This document shows, piece after piece, positions 8,010 through 16,787 of a DNA stretch of 64,000 nt (positions are counted from its first letter, which is position 1; the number at the start of each line of letters is the position of its first letter). Source of the DNA: Candidatus Thiosymbion sp. (GTDB lineage Bacteria > Pseudomonadota > Gammaproteobacteria > Chromatiales > Chromatiaceae). The notes under the pieces are model-generated. The model was not told the DNA's origin. It ran no database searches and worked only from the letters and a program-made list of their open reading frames with translations. The translations under genes and the position numbers were made by a program. The DNA lies in the NCBI GenBank assembly GCA_018435665.1, contig JAHDND010000049.1, forward strand, positions 1 to 64,000. The letters are read 5' to 3'.

Positions 8010-8423
8010 ATGTACAGCCTCTGCGTCCGTGACCACGTCATGATTGCCCACAGCTTCCGCGGCGAGGTCTTCGGCCCCGCCCAGCGCCTGCATGGGGCCA
8101 CCTATGTGGTCGATGTGGAATTTCGCCGCCCCAGCCTCGATGCCGACCAACTGGTGGTGGACATCGGTCTGGCCAGCAAGGCCCTGCGCGCCGTCCTGGC
8201 CGATCTGGATTACCGCAACCTCGACGAGCATCCCGCCCTGGCGGGGCAGAACACCACCACCGAGTTCCTGGCGCGCTGGGTCTTCGACCGGATGGTGGCC
8301 CGGATCGCCGCCGGGGATCTAGGGGCGGCGGCCCTGGGTATCCGCTCCCTGCGGGTGAAGCTGCACGAGTCCCATGTCGCCTGGGCCGCCTTCGAGGGCG
8401 AACTGGAACCGGGTGCCGCATGA
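8010..8423 (+). CDS. 6-pyruvoyl-tetrahydropterin synthase/QueD-like protein with altered active site
   Basis: 137 residues with the PTPS/QueD fold signature ([51 protein letters not shown], a conserved Glu in LHES). In canonical members a Cys, an HGH pair and a DH pair form the zinc and catalytic site. Here His14 and His28 are kept, but the third ligand is Ala30, the catalytic Cys position is Ala/Gln, and the LDHHYL-type DH is DY. The enzyme may therefore act on a different substrate or be non-catalytic. It starts 12 bp after the dehydrogenase and overlaps the glycosyltransferase by ATGA, placing it firmly in the cluster. Confidence 0.8.
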   Translation: MYSLCVRDHVMIAHSFRGEVFGPAQRLHGATYVVDVEFRRPSLDADQLVVDIGLASKALRAVLADLDYRNLDEHPALAGQNTTTEFLARWVFDRMVARIAAGDLGAAALGIRSLRVKLHESHVAWAAFEGELEPGAA

Positions 8424-9700
8424 ACCCTGCCGCGCCGTCAGCACAGATCCCCCGCGCCGCGCGCGAGGAGGCGGGTCCAGCGAGCCCTCCAGCACCTGGG
8501 GAGGGTCACCCTCATGGGGAGGCGGGTCCGGGCCCCCTATGGGCCCTGATCCCCGGGGACCTGGACAGCCCGACCGGCGGCTATCGTTATGACCGCCGCA
8601 TCCTGGCGGGGCTTACCGCCCTGGGCTGGCGGGTTCGGTATTGCCCCCTGGATGCCAGTTTCCCCCTGCCCACCCCCGCGGCCCTGGCCGAGGCGGGGCG
8701 GGTGCTGGCGGCCATTCCGGACGGTGGCCTGGTACTGGTGGATGGTCTGGCCTATGGCGCCATGCCAGATCTGGCGGAGGCCGAGGGTCGGCGCCTGCGC
8801 CTGGTGGCCCTGGTCCACCATCCCTTGGCCCTGGAAACCGGCCTGTCCCCGGAACGGGCCGCGGCCCTGCGTCACAGTGAGATCCGCGCCCTGGCCCAGG
8901 CGCGGCTGATCCTGGTCACCAGCCCCTTCACCGCCCGTCTGCTCACCGGGGCGGAGGGCTGGGGGGTGGCCCCGGACTGGGTGCGGGTGGTGCAACCCGG
9001 CGTGGAGCCGGTCCTGGCCCCGGGCGGTGGCTCGCCCCATCCTGATGGTGGGCAAGCGGTTTCACCCGCCTTAGGGAATGGTGGGCAAGCGGTTTCATCC
9101 GCCTTGGGGAGAGGGTCTGGAATCACGATGATCTCCGGCGGTTTGCCGCCGACGCCAAGGCCCTTGCGGCTCCTATGCGTCGCCTCCCTCACCCCCCGGA
9201 AAGGGCATGACCTCCTGCTGCGGGCCTTGGCGGGGCTGAGCGCCTCTCCCTGGCACCTGGACTGCATCGGCTCCCTCGACCTAGATCCGGCCTGGGCCCG
9301 GGAGCTGTTCCGCTGGCGTGACACCTGGGGACTGGCGGAACGGGTGTCCTTCCATGGCCCCCTCGCCGCCGAGGACCTTGGCCGGCACTATGGGGCCGCC
9401 GATCTCTTCGTCCTGCCCTCCCGCTTCGAGGGTTACGGCATGGTCTGCGCCGAGGCCCTGGCTCATGGGCTGCCGATCCTCACTACCCGTGCTGGCGCCC
9501 TGGTGGATACGGTGCCGCCCGAGGCCGGTCTCCTGGTGCCCCCGGATGATCTGCCCGCCCTGCAAGAGGCCCTAAGGCGCTTGCTGACAGACGAGGCCCT
9601 GCGTCGCCGCCTGACCGCCGGGGCGCGGGCCGCTGCCTTGCGCCTGCCCACCTGGGAGCAAAGCGCCAGCGCCTTCTCGGCCGCCTTGATGGTGTTGTGA
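8420..9700 (+). CDS. GT4-family glycosyltransferase
   Basis: 426 residues. A low-complexity N-terminal stretch (about 1-35) precedes two Rossmann-like halves of the GT-B fold. The donor-binding half contains [20 protein letters not shown], the VSFHGPL loop and the family E-x7-E motif in [19 protein letters not shown], which binds the nucleotide-sugar. The acceptor half has [13 protein letters not shown] 33-bp direct repeat (9047-9112) encodes GGQAVSxALG twice in the inter-domain linker. It overlaps the PTPS-like gene by 4 bp. Role inferred: adds a sugar to the product of this cluster; donor and acceptor are not readable from sequence. Confidence 0.85.
   Translation: MNPAAPSAQIPRAAREEAGPASPPAPGEGHPHGEAGPGPLWALIPGDLDSPTGGYRYDRRILAGLTALGWRVRYCPLDASFPLPTPAALAEAGRVLAAIPDGGLVLVDGLAYGAMPDLAEAEGRRLRLVALVHHPLALETGLSPERAAALRHSEIRALAQARLILVTSPFTARLLTGAEGWGVAPDWVRVVQPGVEPVLAPGGGSPHPDGGQAVSPALGNGGQAVSSALGRGSGITMISGGLPPTPRPLRLLCVASLTPRKGHDLLLRALAGLSASPWHLDCIGSLDLDPAWARELFRWRDTWGLAERVSFHGPLAAEDLGRHYGAADLFVLPSRFEGYGMVCAEALAHGLPILTTRAGALVDTVPPEAGLLVPPDDLPALQEALRRLLTDEALRRRLTAGARAAALRLPTWEQSASAFSAALMVL
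9047..9112 (+). repeat. 33-bp direct repeat in glycosyltransferase linker
   Basis: Two copies of a 33-bp unit beginning GGTGGGCAAGCGGTTTCA, differing at a few positions, lie in frame inside the GT4 gene. Confidence 0.9.
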
Positions 9701-9770
9701 CGGGGGTGAATGGGGGTGAATGGCTGAGAGATGGCGGTCAGATGGCGGTGAATGGCATTGGGAGGGCCGG

Positions 9771-11048
9771 ATGATGGGTGATTTCAGCGCTGACTGGCTG
9801 GCGTTGCGGGAACCGGTGGATGCCCGGTCGCGGGCCGGCCATCTGGTGGATCGCCTCCTGGCCTATGGCACCACGCTCGGTCCCCGGGTCCAGGCACAGG
9901 TGCAGGCACAATCACAGGCTCAGGCTCAGCCAAATACACTGGCACAGATACAGCCAAAGACAAAGACAAAGACAAAGACACTGGCCCAAGCCCAAGCCCA
10001 AGCCCAAGCCCATCCCGCACTCCGTCCGCCCTGGCACATCCTCGATCTGGGCTGCGGTACGGGAAGCAATCTCCGCTACCTCGCCCCCCGGCTGGGTGCC
10101 GGCCCGGAGGAGAAGGCCTGTCGACACCAACGGTGGTGGTGCCTGGATAAGGACCCCCGGCTGCTGGCCGAATTGGAGCGGCGTACCCGGCCAACGGCCG
10201 CCTGGGCGGCTGAGCTGGACCTGGTGGTGCAGACCCAGCGTCGTGATCTGGCCATCGGTGTCGATCGCGATCTGTTCCTTGGGTTTGACCGAGATCCGGC
10301 CCATGGAATTAACCGGGATCCAGCCCCTGGAGTGGACCGGGATCCAGTCCGTCATTTTGATCGAGATATGTTCCTCCGAGTTGACAGGAATCCGGCCCTT
10401 GGAGTGGATCAAAATCTGGCTCCTGAAGGCGATCGAGATCCGATCCTCGGGATCCACATGGAGCGGGTCATCGGGGTCGATCAGGCATACGTCTTCGGCG
10501 CCGGGTACCCGCTCCCACCACCCCTTGGCCCCCGCACCCTGGTGACTGCCTCCGCCCTCCTGGACCTAGTCTCGGCGGACTGGCTGGCGGGTCTGTTGCG
10601 GGTGTGTGTCGGGTCGCGCTCCCCCCTCTTGCTGGTCCTGACCTACGACGGTCGGTTGGAGATCTCACCCGCTCATCCCCTGGATGGGACCCTGCTCGGT
10701 CTCTTCAATGCCCACCAGCGCCGTGACAAGGGCCTGGGGCCTGCCCTGGGGCCCACCGCCCCGGAGCGGTTGGCCGACCTGGCGGATGAATGGGGTTTCG
10801 CCCGGGAGTTCGGCGCCAGTGATTGGGTCCTGGGCCCGGAGGACGTGGCGCTGAACACGACGCTGATCGAGGGGTACGCGGCGGCCGCCAGGGATCAGGC
10901 GGAGACGGGGAGCGACGCCCCAGCGTTGATGCTCGCGATCGAGTCTTGGCGTGAGACGCGCCTGGCGCAGAACGCGGCCGGGCGGCTGCGGTTACGGGTC
11001 GGGCACCAGGACGCTCTCCTGCTGCCCGGTTTCACCCCTCACCAATAA
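9771..11048 (+). CDS. class I SAM-dependent methyltransferase with two repeat insertions
   Basis: 425 residues from ATG 9771, chosen because GGAGG lies 6-7 nt upstream; the longer frame from 9720 has no such site. The SAM-binding motif I is ILDLGCGTGSNLRYLA. A Q/A-T/K repeat (9893-10014) separates the N-terminal helix (DWLALREPVDARSRA) from motif I. A second block of DRDP/VDRDP-type repeats (about 10246-10480) sits before motif III (TASALLDLVSADWLAGLL). Removing both leaves a normal-length methyltransferase core. The C-terminal half (LTYDGRLEI, HPLDGTLLGLFNAHQRRDKG) suggests a small-molecule substrate. It is the last gene of the five-gene cluster, 70 bp after the glycosyltransferase. Confidence 0.8.
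   Translation: MMGDFSADWLALREPVDARSRAGHLVDRLLAYGTTLGPRVQAQVQAQSQAQAQPNTLAQIQPKTKTKTKTLAQAQAQAQAHPALRPPWHILDLGCGTGSNLRYLAPRLGAGPEEKACRHQRWWCLDKDPRLLAELERRTRPTAAWAAELDLVVQTQRRDLAIGVDRDLFLGFDRDPAHGINRDPAPGVDRDPVRHFDRDMFLRVDRNPALGVDQNLAPEGDRDPILGIHMERVIGVDQAYVFGAGYPLPPPLGPRTLVTASALLDLVSADWLAGLLRVCVGSRSPLLLVLTYDGRLEISPAHPLDGTLLGLFNAHQRRDKGLGPALGPTAPERLADLADEWGFAREFGASDWVLGPEDVALNTTLIEGYAAAARDQAETGSDAPALMLAIESWRETRLAQNAAGRLRLRVGHQDALLLPGFTPHQ
9893..10014 (+). repeat. CAGGCx / ACAAAG short tandem repeats in methyltransferase
   Basis: Runs of 6-bp units encode QAQAQ, TKTKT and again QAQAQ; all are in frame. Confidence 0.85.
10246..10480 (+). repeat. degenerate 24-30-bp repeats encoding DRDP units
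   Basis: About eight imperfect units of roughly eight to ten codons encode variants of GVDRDPA within the methyltransferase, each with a GATC-containing core. Confidence 0.8.
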
Positions 11049-11060
11049 CCGTTGGGCATT

Positions 11061-11089
11061 CCCAGCCCAGCCCAGCCCAGCCCAGCCCA
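11061..11089 (+). repeat. (CCCAG)5 pentanucleotide repeat
   Basis: Five perfect CCCAG units followed by CCCA lie in the gap between the converging methyltransferase and ubiG genes. Confidence 0.95.
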
Positions 11090-11185
11090 CCCCATCCGCA
11101 GCGCAAAGGGGAGCCCGTGTGGAATTTGCCGCCCATGCCGTTTCCCAAACCAGTCCAGGGAGACCGGAATTGATCGGCGATGACC

Positions 11186-12085
11186 CTATGCGGCTCGCGG
11201 GCGCTTTTGCACCAGCAGCAGGTAGTTCACCCCCAGGTAGGGGGTGAAATGGAAGCTGCGGTCGAAGGGATTGACGCGCACGCCGGTGTGGTGGATCAGG
11301 TCGAAGGCCTCGCCCAGGCCGGCCAGGACCTCCGCCGGCTTGACCAGTTTGCGCCAGTGATGGGTCCCCTTGGGCAGCCAGCGCAGGACATATTCCGCGC
11401 CGAAGATGGCGATCACCAGGGCCGCCAGGGTGCGGTTGATGGTGGCCACCGCCATGACCCCGCCGGGTCGGACCAGGGCGCCGCAGGCAGCGAGAAAGGC
11501 GGGCAGATTTTCCACATGCTCCACGACCTCCATGTTGAGCACCGCGTCGAACTGGGCGCCCTCTTGCGCCAGGGCCTCGGCGCTGATCAGGCGGTAGTCC
11601 AGGTCCAGCCCGAGGCCCTGGGCGTGGAGTTCGGCGACGCGCAGGTTCTTGGGGACGACGTCGATGCCCGTGACCCGGGCCCCGAGGCCCGCCAGGGATT
11701 CGCTGAGGATGCCACCCCCACAGCCGATGTCGAGCAGGCGCAGCCCGTCCAGGGGACGGTCCGCGGCGGGGTCGCGGCCGAAGGCCTGGCTCAGCCGGTC
11801 GCGCAGGTAGCCGACGCGGAAGGCGTTGAGTTTGTGCAGGGGCCAGAAGGGTCCTTCCGTATCCCACCAGCGGTGGGCCAGGGCCTCAAAGTAAGCTACC
11901 TCGGCGGGATCGATGCTCGGGGCCTGCAAAGGGGGAGATTGCTCGCTGCCCAAGGGCGCGGGTCCCGGGGTGCGCCAGGCATCGGCAGCCGGGGAGGATG
12001 CGACCGCGGGGCGCAAAGGGGAAGGAAGAGGTGAAGTGTCAGGGGGAGTGACAGGGGAAGTGGGATCGGGGGTACGGGTGCTCAC
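11186..12085 (-). CDS. ubiG: ubiquinone biosynthesis O-methyltransferase
   Basis: 299 residues; catalyses the SAM-dependent O-methylation steps of ubiquinone synthesis. The UbiG core is recognisable: [28 protein letters not shown] motif [39 protein letters not shown]. The first 55-60 residues are a Pro/Ser-rich extension absent from typical UbiG of about 240 aa. The true start could be further in, but ATG 12085 overlaps the rnt stop as ATGA, which supports translational coupling and the long form. Co-transcribed with rnt, upstream on the minus strand. Confidence 0.95.
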   Translation of the reverse strand: MSTRTPDPTSPVTPPDTSPLPSPLRPAVASSPAADAWRTPGPAPLGSEQSPPLQAPSIDPAEVAYFEALAHRWWDTEGPFWPLHKLNAFRVGYLRDRLSQAFGRDPAADRPLDGLRLLDIGCGGGILSESLAGLGARVTGIDVVPKNLRVAELHAQGLGLDLDYRLISAEALAQEGAQFDAVLNMEVVEHVENLPAFLAACGALVRPGGVMAVATINRTLAALVIAIFGAEYVLRWLPKGTHHWRKLVKPAEVLAGLGEAFDLIHHTGVRVNPFDRSFHFTPYLGVNYLLLVQKRPRAA

Positions 12086-12768
12086 TGGCTGAAATCCTCC
12101 GGCTCATCCCGCGCCTCCGGCGGCGTACCCTCCCAGACGCGCAGTGGGTCCAGCTCACGCCAGCGGTTGACGATCTGGCAGAAGAGCCGGGCGGTCTGCT
12201 CCACGTCATAGAGGGCGCTGTGGGCCTCGTTGCTGTTCCAGCCCAGTCCGGCCATCTGGGCGGCGCGGGCCAGCACCGTCTGCCCGTAGACCAGCCCCGC
12301 CAGGGAGACGGTGTCGAAGACGCTGAAGGAGTGGAAGGGGCTGTTCTTGAAACCGGTGCGCTCCACGGCGGCCTTGAGAAAGCCCAGATCGAAGGCGGCG
12401 TTATGACCCACCAGGATGGCCCGGTTACAGCCGCTGCTCTTGACCGCCTTGCGGATCGGCACCAGGAGCCGGGCGAGGGCCTCCTTTTCCGGCAGGGCAT
12501 CGCGGAAGGGGTGGTGGGGGTCGATACCGGTGAAGGCGAGGGCCCGGGGATCGATCTCCGCGCCGAGGAAGGGCAGGACGTGACAGTGCAGGGTGGCGCC
12601 AGGGAAGACCCGGCCCTCCTCGTCCATGCGGATGATGCTGGCGGCGATCTCCAGCAGGGCATGGCGCTGGGGGTCGAAACCGGCGGTTTCCACGTCCACG
12701 ACCACTGGCAGGAAGCCGCGAAAGCGCCGAGCGATGTAGGGTATCTGGGCTGGTTCCATCATGGGCAC
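12082..12768 (-). CDS. rnt: ribonuclease T
   Basis: 228 residues; a DEDDh 3'-5' exoribonuclease that trims tRNA and other stable RNA 3' ends. The four acidic residues and His are visible: VVDVETAGF (D, E), [10 protein letters not shown] (D) and [13 protein letters not shown] (H, D). The specific context ([28 protein letters not shown]) distinguishes it from the generic DnaQ epsilon subunit. ATG 12768 starts MPMMEPAQ; ATG 12759 is an alternative. It overlaps ubiG by 4 bp. Confidence 0.95.
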   Translation of the reverse strand: MPMMEPAQIPYIARRFRGFLPVVVDVETAGFDPQRHALLEIAASIIRMDEEGRVFPGATLHCHVLPFLGAEIDPRALAFTGIDPHHPFRDALPEKEALARLLVPIRKAVKSSGCNRAILVGHNAAFDLGFLKAAVERTGFKNSPFHSFSVFDTVSLAGLVYGQTVLARAAQMAGLGWNSNEAHSALYDVEQTARLFCQIVNRWRELDPLRVWEGTPPEARDEPEDFSQ

Positions 12769-12898
12769 AGGATAAGAGCCGCGTTCCTAATTGCAAAGCG
12801 ATCGTTGCGACGATTGGGGGCGGGTGGCCGGGACTGCTATAGTGCCATCTTGACCGGCCTCCTGCGAGGTGAGGCGGGCAGTGAGGATTGGAGTGAGC

Positions 12899-13786
12899 AT
12901 GCGCATCTTGATACCGGTCGCCAACCGGTTGGCCTGGCTCGTTTATTGGCTGCTGGTCGGCCTGGTACCGGGGGCTGTCGCCGCCGAGCGGGGTTTCCTG
13001 TACGCAATCGACGCCCCCGAGTCGGATGAGTCGCCCTGCTATCTCTTCGGCACCATCCACAGCGAGGACCCCCGGGTGCTGTCCCTGACCGCCCCGACCC
13101 AGGCCGCCTTTGAACGCAGCACCGTCTTCATCATGGAGGCCATTCCCGATGCCCAGGCGGTGATTCGCGCCATGATGGCCATGGTCTACACGGATGGTCG
13201 GGGGCTGGCCCAGGTGGCCGGCCGGCCCCTCTATGAGCGGACGGTCCAGGCCCTGGCTGAACGGGGCATGGCCGAGGAGGCGATCAAGGACTACAAGCCC
13301 TGGGCGGCCGCCACCCTGCTGGGCATGCCCGAGGCGAGCACGGGCGAATTCCTCGATATTCGGCTCTATAAGGCGGCCCTGACGGCCGGAAAGCAGGTCC
13401 AGGGTCTGGAATCGATCGAGGAGCAACTGGCGGTGTTCGATACCCTCAGCGAGGAGGACCAGATTGCCCTGTTGCGGGAAACCCTCGACGCCCGTTCCGA
13501 CCTGCCGGAGGTCTTCGCCCGCCTGCTGGAGGCCTATCTGAGCCGGGATCTGGCCCGTCTCGAACGCCTTGGCGAAGAGTACTTGCGCCGGGGCGATCCC
13601 CAGTTGGCCGCGCGGTTCCGGCATGCCGCACTGGAGGCGCGCAATCAGCACATGACGGCGCGGATGCTAGCCTATCTGCGGGCTGGCGGTTGTTTCATCG
13701 CCATCGGGGCCCTGCACCTGCCCGGCGAGGGCGGGGTGCTGGCCCGGTTGACGCAGGCCGGATTTTCGCTCCGGGCCCTCGACTGA
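12899..13786 (+). CDS. TraB/GumN-family secreted or membrane-anchored protein
   Basis: 295 residues from ATG 12899, with GGAG 6 nt upstream. A signal peptide or membrane anchor covers residues 1-33 (ending VPGAVAAE). The TraB/GumN (erythromycin-esterase-like/Tiki) pattern is present: CYLFGTIHSEDPRV near the N-terminus, a central helical region with LDIRLYKAALTAGKQVQGLES, and FIAIGALHLPGEGGV at the C-terminus. The two GxxH motifs are predicted metal ligands of a putative protease-like fold. Divergent from rnt with a 130-bp gap. Precise substrate unknown. Confidence 0.85.
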   Translation: MRILIPVANRLAWLVYWLLVGLVPGAVAAERGFLYAIDAPESDESPCYLFGTIHSEDPRVLSLTAPTQAAFERSTVFIMEAIPDAQAVIRAMMAMVYTDGRGLAQVAGRPLYERTVQALAERGMAEEAIKDYKPWAAATLLGMPEASTGEFLDIRLYKAALTAGKQVQGLESIEEQLAVFDTLSEEDQIALLRETLDARSDLPEVFARLLEAYLSRDLARLERLGEEYLRRGDPQLAARFRHAALEARNQHMTARMLAYLRAGGCFIAIGALHLPGEGGVLARLTQAGFSLRALD

Positions 13787-13896
13787 TCCGCCGCGCCGAA
13801 TCCGCCGGAAGGGCCTGGGTTGCTTGTGCTAGTATCCACCCATCCGACGCGGTCGGCGGAACAAGGTGCATCAAGGCGATGGAAAGACGTAATGTC

Positions 13897-14667
13897 ATGA
13901 CGAGAAACATGCTCCGGGCGGGAGGGTTGGTCCTCGCCGCCTTGGCCCTGGGTTGTTCCTCCATCCCCGAGGATCAGCGCGATCCCAAGGATCCTCTCGA
14001 GCCCTACAATCGGGCGATGTTCAAGTTCAACACGGACTTCGACAATGCCTTCGTCAAGCCCATCGCCAAGGGCTACAAGGCGGTCGTGCCCGAACCCGTG
14101 GATCAGGGCGTCACGAATTTCTTCAACAACATCGATGATGTGAATTCGGCGGTCAACAACCTGTTACAGGTCAAGGTCTCTCGCTTCGGCACGGATGTCG
14201 GGCGGGTGGTGGTCAATACCACCGTTGGCGTGGGCGGCCTCATCGACGTCGCCACCAACATGGGCCTGCCCAGTTACAAGGAGGACTTCGGCCAGACCTT
14301 TGGCTATTGGGGCGACGTGGACAGCCCCTATCTGGTGCTGCCTTTCCTGGGACCCAGCACCTTGCGCGACACCATGGGCATCCCCGGGAATATCATGGCC
14401 AATCCTTTCTTCCACGTCTGGAATACCAGCAAGCCCGCCAACTGGACCATGATCGGCCTCGATGTCATCGACACCCGTGCCGATTTGTTGAGTGCCACGG
14501 ACCTGTTGGACACGGCGGCCACCGATCCCTATGCCTTCGTGCGCGATGCCTATCTGCAGAAGCGGCGCAACGCCATTTTCGATGGCAATCCCCCGCCGAC
14601 CGCGGAGGAGGAGGACATCTGGGCCGAGGAGGACTCCACGGCCCCGAAGCCGGGCAGGAAATCCTGA
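13897..14667 (+). CDS. mlaA: outer-membrane phospholipid transport lipoprotein MlaA (VacJ)
   Basis: 256 residues from ATG 13897 (ATG 13879 is an in-frame alternative). A lipoprotein signal ends LAALALGC, so the mature protein would begin at Cys17. The VacJ/MlaA family is clear from DPLEPYNRAMFKFN, VNNLLQ, RVVVNTTVGVGGLIDVAT, DFGQTFGYWG, SPYLVLPFLGPSTLRD and a C-terminal DRADLL/YAFVRDAYLQKR region. It removes mislocalised phospholipid from the outer leaflet together with the Mla system; no other mla gene is in the window. The terminal 25 residues are acidic. Confidence 0.93.
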   Translation: MTRNMLRAGGLVLAALALGCSSIPEDQRDPKDPLEPYNRAMFKFNTDFDNAFVKPIAKGYKAVVPEPVDQGVTNFFNNIDDVNSAVNNLLQVKVSRFGTDVGRVVVNTTVGVGGLIDVATNMGLPSYKEDFGQTFGYWGDVDSPYLVLPFLGPSTLRDTMGIPGNIMANPFFHVWNTSKPANWTMIGLDVIDTRADLLSATDLLDTAATDPYAFVRDAYLQKRRNAIFDGNPPPTAEEEDIWAEEDSTAPKPGRKS

Positions 14668-14720
14668 CGCTGGGCTGATATCAGTCACACTAGAAGGCTA
14701 CAAAATCAGGCATTCTCTAG

Positions 14721-14759
14721 CCCCTCTCCCCACCTGGGAGAGTGGGGTGGGGAGAGGGG
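14721..14759. repeat. perfect 14-bp inverted repeat (CCCCTCTCCCCACC)
   Basis: Arms 14721-14734 and 14746-14759 pair perfectly around an 11-nt loop. There is no T-run, so it is not an obvious intrinsic terminator, although it could end mlaA transcription. A similar but degenerate C-rich/G-rich hairpin occurs at 62320-62360. Confidence 0.8.
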
Positions 14760-14796
14760 CGAATCGGGGGGATAGGGCTGACGCATTGCTTCAGCC

Positions 14797-14950
14797 ATCG
14801 CACCTCAATTCACGGTGTCGCTGGATCGGCTGGCGTCTGCCGGGGCCAACCTGGATACCTCCCTGTAGGCTTGACGACCGCCTCCCTGCGGTCGACACCC
14901 CCGCCAGACGCTACCCGATCCTCCCCCCCTTCCATGCCCAAAATGCAATG
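14797..14950 (+). mobile_element. MITE-like dispersed repeat, copy 1
   Basis: An element of about 155 bp between mlaA and pyrC. It has outer ends TCGCACCTCAATT / AATGCA, an inner inverted pair GGCGTCTGCCGGGG / CCCCGCCAGACG, and a conserved centre TAGGCTTGACGACCGCCTCC-CTGCGGTCGACAC. It matches 27593-27750 (inverted) and 52551-52711 (same orientation). No ORF, so it would need an enzyme supplied elsewhere. Confidence 0.75.
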
Positions 14951-14966
14951 TGGCGTCTGTAAGGCT

Positions 14967-16028
14967 TTACGCAGCGGCCGGGGCTTCCTCCTTCGCAAGC
15001 AGGCGCCATCCGATGGTTTCCCCGGCACGCAGGGGCCTGACCTGGCTGCCACCAAAGGCGTAGCTTTCCGGGACCTGCCAGGGCTCCCGCCGCAGACGGA
15101 TCCGCTCGGTGTTGCGGGGCAGGCCATAGAAGTCCGCGCCATGAAAACTGGCGAAGCCCTCCAGTTTGTCCATCGCCCCCGCCTGATCGAAGACCTCGGC
15201 GTAGAGTTCGATGGCGGCGTGGGCGCTGTAGATGCCGGCGCAACCGCAGGCGCTTTCCTTGGCCCCGATGGCATGGGGGGCGCTATCCGTACCGAGAAAG
15301 AACCGGGGATGCCCGCTGGTGGCGGCCACCACCAGGGCCTGCCGGTGGCGCTCGCGTTTGAGGACCGGGAGGCAGTAGAAGTGGGGGTGAATGCCGCCGA
15401 CCAGGATGGCGTTGCGGTTGTAGAGCAGGTGCTGGGGGGTGATGGTGGCGGCCAGGGTCGGCGGCCCCTCCCGGACCAGGTCGGCGGCATCCGCCGTGGT
15501 GATGTGTTCGAAGACCAGGCGGAGCCCGGGAAAATCCCGGAGCAGGGGGAGCAAGGCGTCGTCGATGAAGCGCCGCTCGCGGTCGAAGACGTCGACCTCC
15601 GCCGCCGTCGCCTCGCCATGCACCAGCAGGGGCATCCCCACCTCCTCCATGGCGGCTAGGACGGGGTAGAGGTTCTCCAGCCGGTTGACGCCGTTCTCGG
15701 CGTTGGTCGTGGCCCCGGCCGGGTAGAGCTTGGCGGCCATCACGATTCCTGACTCCTTGGCCTCCCGAATCTCGGCGCTTGCCAGGCTGTCCGTCAGATA
15801 GAGGGTCATGAGGGGGGTGAAGTCCAGCCCCGCTGGCAGGGCCGCGAGGATCCGCTCCCGGTAGGCGCGGGCCTGGGCCGTGGTCACCACCGGCGGTTTG
15901 AGATTGGGCATGACGATGGCCCGGGCGAAACGGCGCGCCGTGTGCGGCAGCACCGCGGCCATTCCGGCCCCGTCACGCAGGTGCAGGTGCCAGTCGTCCG
16001 GGCGCGTGAGGGTGAGGATGTCGGTCAT
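14967..16028 (-). CDS. pyrC: dihydroorotase (class II type)
   Basis: 353 residues from ATG 16028; catalyses ring closure of carbamoyl-aspartate to dihydroorotate in pyrimidine synthesis. Metal and active-site motifs are visible: [10 protein letters not shown] (HxH), [16 protein letters not shown] (the bridging Lys), LLVHGE, FEHITT and LGTDSAPH. The frame extends upstream to 16136, but the upstream 36 residues are Pro-rich and unlike PyrC; typical PyrC begins at MTDxLTLxRPDDWH as here. No good ribosome-binding site precedes ATG 16028. It stands alone, transcribed toward mlaA. Confidence 0.95.
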   Translation of the reverse strand: MTDILTLTRPDDWHLHLRDGAGMAAVLPHTARRFARAIVMPNLKPPVVTTAQARAYRERILAALPAGLDFTPLMTLYLTDSLASAEIREAKESGIVMAAKLYPAGATTNAENGVNRLENLYPVLAAMEEVGMPLLVHGEATAAEVDVFDRERRFIDDALLPLLRDFPGLRLVFEHITTADAADLVREGPPTLAATITPQHLLYNRNAILVGGIHPHFYCLPVLKRERHRQALVVAATSGHPRFFLGTDSAPHAIGAKESACGCAGIYSAHAAIELYAEVFDQAGAMDKLEGFASFHGADFYGLPRNTERIRLRREPWQVPESYAFGGSQVRPLRAGETIGWRLLAKEEAPAAA

Positions 16029-16133
16029 GGGGATGGCAGGGAAGCGAGGCGGTAAGTGAGCGGGCGGGGTTGAGGGCAGTCCTGGGGGACGGTCTTGGGG
16101 CGATCCTGGGGGAAGTTGGTCGAGGGGTACGGT

Positions 16134-16162
16134 CATCGCACCGCAATTTTCGGTTTTCCCGG
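16134..16162 (-). repeat. isolated end fragment of the MITE-like repeat
   Basis: CATCGCACCGCAATTTTCGG and the following bases match the outer terminus of the dispersed repeat (compare 52551-52577). No core follows, so only one end remains. Confidence 0.5.
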
Positions 16163-16355
16163 CCCCCAGCCATGCTGAACAGAAATCTGAAGTTTAGTGG
16201 TTTTGAAGGGTCTCCCCTGGCAATGACTTAGGGCCTCAGGGTTTCGGTGGCGTTTGCGCCAACCTGGGCAAAACCCCCGGAAACTCCCCCCACCTGGCCG
16301 CAGAACCCCTCTAAAAGTGCAAAACTTCAGCAGATATGAGACGGCTATGAAAAGG
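16163..16355. other. intergenic region upstream of pyrC, nothing recognised
   Basis: Sits between the repeat end fragment and the terminator of the 16421 gene. It contains two separated AAACTTCAG/CTGAAGTTT-like motifs (about 16188 and 16321) forming a distant inverted pair, but no gene. Confidence 0.4.
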
Positions 16356-16381
16356 CCGGGGCGGCCAATGGGCCGCCCCGG
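16356..16381 (-). terminator. intrinsic terminator of the small secreted protein gene
   Basis: An 11-bp GC-only stem (CCGGGGCGGCC / GGCCGCCCCGG) with a 4-nt loop is followed on the minus strand by CCTTTTC. Confidence 0.8.
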
Positions 16382-16420
16382 GAGATGCTACAGGATCTGA
16401 TGGGGTTCAGGGGACGGCGG

Positions 16421-16681
16421 TTATTTGGCGGTGCCCCCCGTGGCGGTGGCCGGCGCCGGGGTGGCGGCGGTCTCGGCACTGGCCTTGTTGCCGGCCTTGG
16501 CCTTGCAGTAAGCGGCTATGGTCTTGCCGTCGGAACGGGTGTAGCCCTTGGTCCAGGTGCAGGCGGGGTTGCCGGCACAGGCGGTTTCTTCGAGTCCTTT
16601 ACAATCCGATGCTGCCTGGACCGTCATGGAAGAGAGGGCGAAAACAGCGGCCAAAACAGCGGGACAAGTGGTGCGCATCAT
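16421..16681 (-). CDS. small Cys-containing exported protein (86 aa)
   Basis: 86 residues with a clear signal peptide (about 1-23, ending VQAAS). A compact mature domain with four Cys (DCKGLEETACAGNPACTW...AAYCKAK) could form two disulfides in the periplasm. The tail is Ala/Thr/Pro-rich. ATG 16681 is followed by a second ATG. The gene has its own terminator (16356-16381) and is separate from coaE upstream. The spacing Cx7CxxxxxC before a Trp suggests a structural disulfide domain; I do not know a function. Confidence 0.8.
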   Translation of the reverse strand: MMRTTCPAVLAAVFALSSMTVQAASDCKGLEETACAGNPACTWTKGYTRSDGKTIAAYCKAKAGNKASAETAATPAPATATGGTAK

Positions 16682-16787
16682 GACATAACTCTCAAAAAAA
16701 TAAGTAGATACAACCTTGTTCAGTGAGTACTACGTTTTCCCACCGCGTCAAGGTTAAGGGAATAGCCCCCCCTTAATCCAATAATTA

